Assembly: GCA_004559845.1 (NCBI GenBank)
Contig: SFWW01000030.1
Coordinates: 1-12,714 of the forward strand
Length of the DNA stretch: 12,714 nt
Direction: 5' to 3'
Source: a bacterium
Lineage (GTDB): Bacteria; Bacteroidota; Bacteroidia; Bacteroidales; Muribaculaceae
In this document: in pieces, positions 9,349-12,714 of the stretch
Numbering within the stretch: position 1 is the first letter of the stretch
How the letters are laid out: each line of letters opens with the position of its first letter
Notes under the pieces: model-generated
The model's database searches: none
What the model saw: only the letters and a program-made list of their open reading frames with translations
What the model was told of the DNA's origin: nothing
Translations under genes and position numbers: made by a program

Positions 9349-9432
9349 TTATTCGTTGGCGCCGGCTTGGGCAGAGGCAGTGACGATGATAAGACAGATT
9401 GCAAAAGAGAGGAGATGTTTAAAGTTTTTCAC
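9349..9432 (-). pseudogene. Orphan signal-peptide ORF, probable remnant of a secreted-protein gene
   Basis: A 27-codon minus-strand frame begins with GTG at 9432, reads MKNFKHLLSFAICLIIVTAS if the GTG is a start, continues AQAGANE and stops at 9349. It has a basic N-terminus, a hydrophobic core and an ASA-Q cleavage site, a typical lipid-free signal peptide, with only a few residues after the cut. No ATG exists in the frame; another in-frame GTG lies 10 codons upstream at about 9462, and a stop lies just before that. It has the same orientation as the protease genes downstream. The simplest reading is the broken 5' end of a lost secreted-protein gene; a true small exported peptide or a leader peptide is possible. 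Too short for certainty. Confidence 0.45.
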
Positions 9433-9461
9433 TTTGAACGGGCAATTTTTAGGATGAATCA

Positions 9462-9499
9462 CTATTTAATATTTTTCGTAAAGTTACGCTAATAAATAG
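9462..9499. repeat. Nested inverted repeat
   Basis: The outer arms CTATTTA (9462-9468) and TAAATAG (9493-9499) are perfect reverse complements, and inside them lies the palindrome CGTAA-AG-TTACG (9478-9489). It sits directly upstream of the orphan signal-peptide frame on the minus strand, and the inner arm is part of TAACTTTA, a near match to the -7 promoter consensus. It may be an operator or only chance in AT-rich DNA. Confidence 0.3.
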
Positions 9500-9651
9500 A
9501 CTTTGCACCTCTTTTCAAAAGAAAAGTTATCACCCACCCGCAGTAATTTTTGGTAAAAGGGTAAAAAAGCTCGGTGATTGAAAAGAAAAGGTTCTTTCGC
9601 AACCATTTTCCCACAATCTGCTGATATACAAGCGATTAAAAATCTATCATA

Positions 9652-10569
9652 TTAATTATTTTTCGTATCAATTAATGTGTGATTTTCTGTGTTATTTCTA
9701 TCTTCATTTTCGTCAACAGAGGTAGTGTAAGGCACTTTTTCTTCGTTAACTTCCATCAAACAATCTTCAAATAAAGAAGGCTGCATCGTGTGAATTTTTA
9801 CACGTTTCTTTGCTAATTCACAATATTCTTGCGAAATATCTATACCGATATAATCCCTTTTTGCGTCTAAAGCAGCAACACAAGTAGTGCCACTCCCACA
9901 CATAGGGTCTAATACTAAATCACCCGGATTAGTCCAACTAAGAATATGGTCTAATGCCAACTGATAAGGAAACGGAGCAGGGTGTTTCTTTGCTTCTTGG
10001 TCTACAGCATTTTTCCCAACAACATATTCCCAAATATTACCTTTCAGTTTTTCAGATTTCACAGGGTTAGCCATCTTTCCTCTGCTTTGCTCACCTCTTG
10101 AGTAGTTCTTATAGGTGGTTCCTTTTAGTTCCAACCCAGCGTGAAGACAAGGAATTTTTATCCCATTATGTATGCTCACAGCACCTTTTGAAAACACAAA
10201 CATATATTCAAATACGTTAGTATATCTCTTTCTGTAAATTTGCGGAACTGGATTCGTTTTTTGGAATATCATCGTATCGTGAAGGTTAAAGCCAACTTCC
10301 ATAAACTTTAACGCTTGTTTAAAGCTAGTCCCTGTTTCGCTTCCGTTAATTGTGGCATCTGACACAACCCACACTACAACACCGCCAACTTTCACTATTC
10401 TGTAAAGCTGTTTTACAATCTCATCAAAAGGGAAAGTATAACCTTTATACGTTCTTAGATTATCATAGGGGGGCGAAGTTACTACTAAATCCACTGAATT
10501 ATCAGAAAATATGTTCATAACATCTACGCAATTTCCATTAAAGATTGTATTTTTAAATTCTTCTATCAT
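9652..10569 (-). CDS. Type II DNA methyltransferase of the HindIII-like system, beta class (predicted N6-adenine)
   Basis: Predicted to transfer a methyl group from S-adenosylmethionine to the recognition site cut by the upstream endonuclease, protecting host DNA. Seen in 305 residues: catalytic motif IV TSPPY at 31-35 near the N-terminus, and the SAM-binding motif I DPMCGSGTT at 221-229 near the C-terminus, followed by a YIGIDIS strand (240-246). Motif IV before motif I defines the beta group of amino-methyltransferases; the partner being HindIII-like suggests N6-adenine methylation, as SPPY alone can also occur in N4-cytosine enzymes. The last 20 residues are a polar, Asn/Asp-rich tail. The ATG overlaps the endonuclease stop by 4 bp (ATGA), so it is probably translated by coupling. 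The AT-rich codon use matches its partner and contrasts with the neighbouring protease genes, suggesting transfer as a unit. Confidence 0.93.
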   Translation of the reverse strand: MIEEFKNTIFNGNCVDVMNIFSDNSVDLVVTSPPYDNLRTYKGYTFPFDEIVKQLYRIVKVGGVVVWVVSDATINGSETGTSFKQALKFMEVGFNLHDTMIFQKTNPVPQIYRKRYTNVFEYMFVFSKGAVSIHNGIKIPCLHAGLELKGTTYKNYSRGEQSRGKMANPVKSEKLKGNIWEYVVGKNAVDQEAKKHPAPFPYQLALDHILSWTNPGDLVLDPMCGSGTTCVAALDAKRDYIGIDISQEYCELAKKRVKIHTMQPSLFEDCLMEVNEEKVPYTTSVDENEDRNNTENHTLIDTKNN

Positions 10570-11456
10570 CGCTCTAAATCTCTTACGTTAATTTGGTCTA
10601 TGAATCCCCTAATAGTAGCAATCTTACTCTCCAACTTCAAATTTCTTAGAAGTTCAGCTATTGCCTCTTCTCTATTTAGCTGCTTTACACGCTCTATTTC
10701 CTGCTCGTAATACTGAATTTCCGTATTACCACGTTCCACTATAAGCTCCTTAACACTATTGAAATATTCATAGAATTTTTCAGGTGTTATTTTGAGAATC
10801 TTAGAAATATTCTGATTCTGTTGATTAAGGAAACAACTTTTAGAATTTGAAACCGTAGTAGTTTTGCTTATAATGCCACTTTGATTCCACAGGGCAGAAA
10901 GGTTTATTGAAGAAGATTCCCTTATACCTTCTTTAAGTAGAATATAAAGATATTCCCAACTAAACAAAGCGATATTTCCACTTAGTGCTTCTTTGTAGAT
11001 TTGGCTGTTACTTTTAGGATATTGAAAATAAGGGCATACTAACACAGCATATTCGCTATCCCCCTTCCATATAGCCATAGAATTTACTTTGTAGTCCTTT
11101 GCATTTCTAGCTGTTCTACTAAGTCTGAAAGCCTTTGCATCACCCACTAAAGAATATCTATGATAATGACTTTGTGCTACAACATCAGCGCAATCAGCTC
11201 TTTGTGTTAAAACAGTGGCTTCTAAATTCATCTCTATTAACGATTTTGCCAACAGAATATCAGAAACTTTAGCATATAGTTTTTCCTCTGTAGAATCGTG
11301 ACCAATATCTTCAGGGATAGACCCTATCTGTGACACAAGCTGAATAGTATGTGCTCTATCAAGGGCATATATCCTTTCTTGCAATCTCTGTGTGGCATCA
11401 GGAAATGATAGGCTGCTACAATCAGAGAGTTCTATTTTAAGTTCTTCAAAAGTCAT
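10566..11456 (-). CDS. HindIII-family type II restriction endonuclease
   Basis: Predicted to cut unmodified double-stranded DNA at AAGCTT or a closely related site. The 296 residues match HindIII (300 residues) along the full length as I remember it: STEEKLYAK, DILLAK, QRADCADVV, then VGDAKAFRLSRTARNAKDYKV and FQYPKSNSQI, FSWEYL, and near the end EEAIAELL and SKIATI. The PD-(D/E)xK core is present: Asp91, Asp106-Ala-Lys108 (HindIII DAK) and Asp121, all at a constant offset of two from the HindIII positions. All known key positions are kept and there is no frameshift, so it is probably active. It is first in a two-gene operon; no controller (C) protein gene is visible. Specificity is inferred from homology; close homologs can differ in site. 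Confidence 0.93.
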   Translation of the reverse strand: MTFEELKIELSDCSSLSFPDATQRLQERIYALDRAHTIQLVSQIGSIPEDIGHDSTEEKLYAKVSDILLAKSLIEMNLEATVLTQRADCADVVAQSHYHRYSLVGDAKAFRLSRTARNAKDYKVNSMAIWKGDSEYAVLVCPYFQYPKSNSQIYKEALSGNIALFSWEYLYILLKEGIRESSSINLSALWNQSGIISKTTTVSNSKSCFLNQQNQNISKILKITPEKFYEYFNSVKELIVERGNTEIQYYEQEIERVKQLNREEAIAELLRNLKLESKIATIRGFIDQINVRDLER

Positions 11457-11475
11457 ATAAGGGTATATTAGTTAA

Positions 11476-11483
11476 CAAAGTTA
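11476..11483 (-). promoter_or_regulatory. -7 promoter element of the restriction-modification operon
   Basis: On the minus strand the octamer TAACTTTG matches the Bacteroidota consensus TAnnTTTG exactly and lies 20 bp before the endonuclease ATG, implying a very short leader. No TTTG is found at the expected -33 distance; a run of nine T lies just upstream instead. The promoter may be weak, which would suit a toxic nuclease, but that is inference. Confidence 0.5.
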
Positions 11484-11717
11484 CAAAAAAAAATGGCAGA
11501 TAGTTACTTTGATTTAGAGAATATTTACCGATTGAATCACGGCTATTTCATTGGCTGCTTGATTTGGTGGAATAAAAGGACAAAAAGTCGGGTGGCAGAG
11601 ATGTGAGAACTATCGCCCTATCGTGCGCCGGCGAGCAAGGATGTGAGGTGTGGAAATGGGAGCTCCCCGCAAAGAAACCGGTAGCCGTAGTTTTTTTTCG
11701 GCGTAGGCGGCTATATT

Positions 11718-11735
11718 ATCGCGAAGCGATTTTTT
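11718..11735 (+). terminator. Possible small intrinsic terminator
   Basis: Stem ATCGC (11718-11722), loop GAA, stem GCGAT (11726-11730), followed by TTTTTC. The shape is that of a rho-independent terminator for plus-strand transcripts, but the stem is only five pairs and no gene on the plus strand precedes it, so its role is unclear. Confidence 0.25.
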
Positions 11736-11790
11736 CTCAATCGAGCTGTTAACTACATTCACTTCTTATTGAACAGGTTGGCTTCATGAG

Positions 11791-11822
11791 TGACTCGCTA
11801 CTTGCGAGCTACTTGCGAGTCA
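11791..11822. repeat. Tandem 11-bp repeat within an inverted repeat
   Basis: CTACTTGCGAG occurs twice back to back (11798-11808 and 11809-11819). The flanks TGACTCGC (11791-11798) and GCGAGTCA (11815-11822) are perfect 8-bp reverse complements. The first repeat copy also offers a shorter competing stem, CTCGC (11794-11798) with GCGAG (11804-11808), so two exclusive hairpins are possible. Confidence 0.6.
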
Positions 11823-11920
11823 TTTGCGCCATCATGCTCCAATATAAGTTGAAATGCGTCACGTTTCTCTTTTTTTTGAGCGTTGCAACACATAGATATG
11901 CCATTACTTTGCCGGGGAAT

Positions 11921-11960
11921 AAAAAAAATAGAACTAATTGATTATCTGTAAATTATCAAT
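11921..11960 (-). terminator. Weak possible terminator downstream of tRNA-Val
   Basis: Read on the minus strand, the arms ATTGAT and ATCAAT (11937-11960) form a six-pair, AT-rich stem with a 12-nt loop. A run of eight T follows after 8 nt (plus-strand A run at 11921-11928). The stem is weak and the T run is not adjacent, so this is a low-confidence end for the tRNA transcript. Confidence 0.25.
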
Positions 11961-11985
11961 ATAGTCCTATCATTTTTTGGGGTTG

Positions 11986-12060
11986 TGGGCGTTGACGGAT
12001 TCGAACCGCCGACCCTCTGCTTGTAAGGCAGATGCTCTAAACCAGCTGAGCTAAACGCCC
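11986..12060 (-). tRNA. trnV: tRNA-Val (anticodon UAC)
   Basis: The minus strand folds into a full 75-nt cloverleaf: acceptor arms GGGCGTT and AACGCCC, D stem GCTC/GAGC with a 10-nt loop, anticodon stem TCTGC/GCAGA with loop CTTACAA (anticodon TAC, reading GUA and, by wobble, other valine codons), a 5-nt variable loop, T stem GGCGG/CCGTC with one G-T pair and loop TTCGAAT, and discriminator A. CCA is not encoded, so it is added after transcription. Its 3' end points toward the restriction-modification operon. No duplicate of the tRNA 3' end was seen elsewhere in the window. Confidence 0.97.
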
Positions 12061-12078
12061 CTTTGCTGAATTGCGATG

Positions 12079-12110
12079 CAAAATTAGTGCTTTAATTTTA
12101 ATTGCGCAAA
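12079..12110 (-). promoter_or_regulatory. Promoter of tRNA-Val
   Basis: On the minus strand TTTG (12107-12110) is followed after exactly 20 nt by TAATTTTG (12079-12086), a perfect match to the Bacteroidota -33/-7 pattern. Transcription would start near 12072, about 12 nt before the mature tRNA. Confidence 0.75.
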
Positions 12111-12210
12111 TTTTTGGCTACTTTTTTTGCTGGAAAATGCAAAAAAGTGGGTAAAAACCGATTCGGGAGAAATCGTGGGGCACGATTGATGCGATTTGTG
12201 AAAATTTTCG

Positions 12211-12218
12211 TAATTTTG
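12211..12218 (+). promoter_or_regulatory. -7 promoter element of purB
   Basis: TAATTTTG matches TAnnTTTG exactly. The best upstream partner is TTG at 12186-12188, with 22 nt between, so the -33 element is imperfect. The transcript would begin near 12225 and leave a leader of about 90 nt before the purB start. I see no purine-riboswitch core in this leader. Confidence 0.5.
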
Positions 12219-12301
12219 CAGAAGAATAACAACCAAGAAGAATATCAACCAAATGTGTCCACACATTATATATATATGGAATGATGGGTGGAATCGTGTA
12301 A

Positions 12302-12315
12302 AAAAATTAATTTTT
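12302..12315. repeat. AT palindrome directly before the purB start codon
   Basis: AAAAATTAATTTTT is a perfect 14-bp palindrome that ends one base before the purB ATG at 12317. No Shine-Dalgarno sequence is present, as usual in Bacteroidota, where AT-rich, unstructured leaders favour initiation. Whether the palindrome folds in the mRNA or serves only as an A/T-rich start context is open. Confidence 0.4.
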
Positions 12316-12316
12316 G

Positions 12317-12714
12317 ATGAAGAGTTTGAGCCCCCTTACCGCTGTTTCGCCTATCGATGGCCGCTATCACAGCAAAACCGAGGCTTTGTCGGCCTATTTT
12401 TCCGAGTGTGCATTGATTCGCTACCGCGTGAAAGTGGAAGTGGAGTATTTTATTGCGCTGAGCGAATTGCCTTTGCCGCAGCTGGCAGGCATCAGCGAAG
12501 AGCAGAAAGCGCACTTGCGCGATATCTACCGCCAATTTAGCGAGGCGGATGCCCTTCGGGTGAAGGAGATTGAGTGCATCACCAACCACGATGTGAAGGC
12601 GGTGGAATATTTTTTGAAGGAGAAATTTGATGCGCTGGGTTTGGAAGCGCAAAAAGAATTTATCCACTTTGGACTCACTTCTCAAGATATCAACAACACG
12701 TCGGTGCCGATGGC
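12317..12714 (+). CDS. purB: Adenylosuccinate lyase, 5' part (cut by the window end)
   Basis: Adenylosuccinate lyase acts twice in purine synthesis, releasing fumarate from SAICAR and from adenylosuccinate to give AICAR and AMP; it is a cytoplasmic homotetramer of the fumarase/aspartase superfamily. The 132 visible codons match the N-terminus of E. coli PurB from the first residues: LTAVSPIDGRY at about 7-17, then RVKVEVEYF (37-45), TNHDVKAVEYFLKEK (about 89-103) and EFIHFGLTSQDINNT (about 114-128). TNHDVKAVE and the HFGLTSQDINN signature carry conserved active-site residues of the long, E. coli-type form. The ATG at 12317 is chosen because the alignment to PurB starts there; it is preceded by an AT palindrome and not by a Shine-Dalgarno site. 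The gene continues beyond the window, so the rest cannot be judged. Confidence 0.95.
   Translation, partial: MKSLSPLTAVSPIDGRYHSKTEALSAYFSECALIRYRVKVEVEYFIALSELPLPQLAGISEEQKAHLRDIYRQFSEADALRVKEIECITNHDVKAVEYFLKEKFDALGLEAQKEFIHFGLTSQDINNTSVPM

Larger units (their letters stand above)
9217..9651. other. Intergenic region between protease operon and methyltransferase
   Basis: The 435-bp gap holds the protease promoter (9248-9279), a short minus-strand ORF encoding only a signal peptide (9349-9432), a nested palindrome (9462-9499) and a weak AT hairpin CTTTTC-AAAA-GAAAAG at 9511-9526 downstream of the methyltransferase stop. No convincing intrinsic terminator for the restriction-modification operon was found. 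Short plus-strand open frames here have no recognisable protein and look spurious. Confidence 0.6.
11457..11985. other. Non-coding region between the restriction operon and tRNA-Val
   Basis: This 529-bp stretch has no recognisable gene. It contains the endonuclease -7 element (11476-11483), a more GC-rich part at about 11585-11725 with the palindrome GGGAGCTCCC (11658-11667), a small hairpin followed by T residues (11718-11735), a tandem 11-bp repeat inside an inverted repeat (11791-11822), and a weak hairpin downstream of the tRNA (11937-11960). A 58-codon plus-strand open frame at 11576-11752 has no ATG and is not called a gene. Confidence 0.6.

Noticed and set aside
11457..11600. Controller (C) protein gene for the restriction operon
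   Set aside because: No small helix-turn-helix frame lies upstream of or between the two genes on either strand.
11986..12060. tRNA-Val 3' end as an attachment site of an integrated element
   Set aside because: No second copy of the tRNA 3' segment and no integrase gene were found in the window, so an att pair cannot be supported.
12102..12284. Short frames on both strands between tRNA-Val and purB
   Set aside because: They cover the two promoters, have low-complexity sequence and no recognisable feature of a protein.
12266..12685. Minus-strand open frame of 139 codons
   Set aside because: It is antisense to purB, whose plus-strand product is unmistakable.

Overview
The window looks like a chromosomal segment of a Bacteroidales bacterium; Muribaculaceae or Prevotellaceae-like is plausible, but I cannot fix the family. 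The reasons are several promoters with the Bacteroidota -7 element TAnnTTTG (three exact, one with one mismatch), two of them with TTTG exactly 20 nt upstream, large secreted S8 proteases ending in dockerin-like repeats, an EFR1-type flavodoxin/ferredoxin fusion, and an E. coli-type adenylosuccinate lyase. Most genes have about even GC. The block at 9652-11456 is visibly AT-rich.

Layout. 8-775 (+) is an EFR1-type flavodoxin-ferredoxin. 851-9216 (-) is a two-gene protease operon transcribed right to left: a 1872-residue S8 protease is first, and a 911-residue paralog follows after 11 bp. Both share signal peptide, I9-like propeptide, subtilase core with a long insertion, an uncharacterised C-terminal module and a terminal dockerin-like pair. 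The module occurs five times in tandem in the large protein and once in the small one. 9217-9651 is a gap with the protease promoter and a 27-codon orphan signal-peptide ORF. 9652-11456 (-) is a compact type II restriction-modification operon: a HindIII-family endonuclease first, overlapping a beta-class DNA methyltransferase by ATGA. 11457-11985 is a non-coding stretch with small repeats and palindromes. 11986-12060 (-) is tRNA-Val(UAC) with a clear promoter. From 12317 (+) runs the 5' part of purB, cut by the window end.

How the parts relate. The restriction-modification pair is a self-contained defence unit, probably specific for AAGCTT or something close. A by-eye scan found no AAGCTT anywhere in the window. 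The two proteases are probably exported together and act outside the cytoplasm; substrates and the partner of the dockerin-like ends are unknown. EFR1, tRNA-Val and purB are ordinary housekeeping or redox genes. The least explained material is the 230-residue tandem module of the proteases, the orphan signal peptide, and the structured stretch between the restriction operon and the tRNA.
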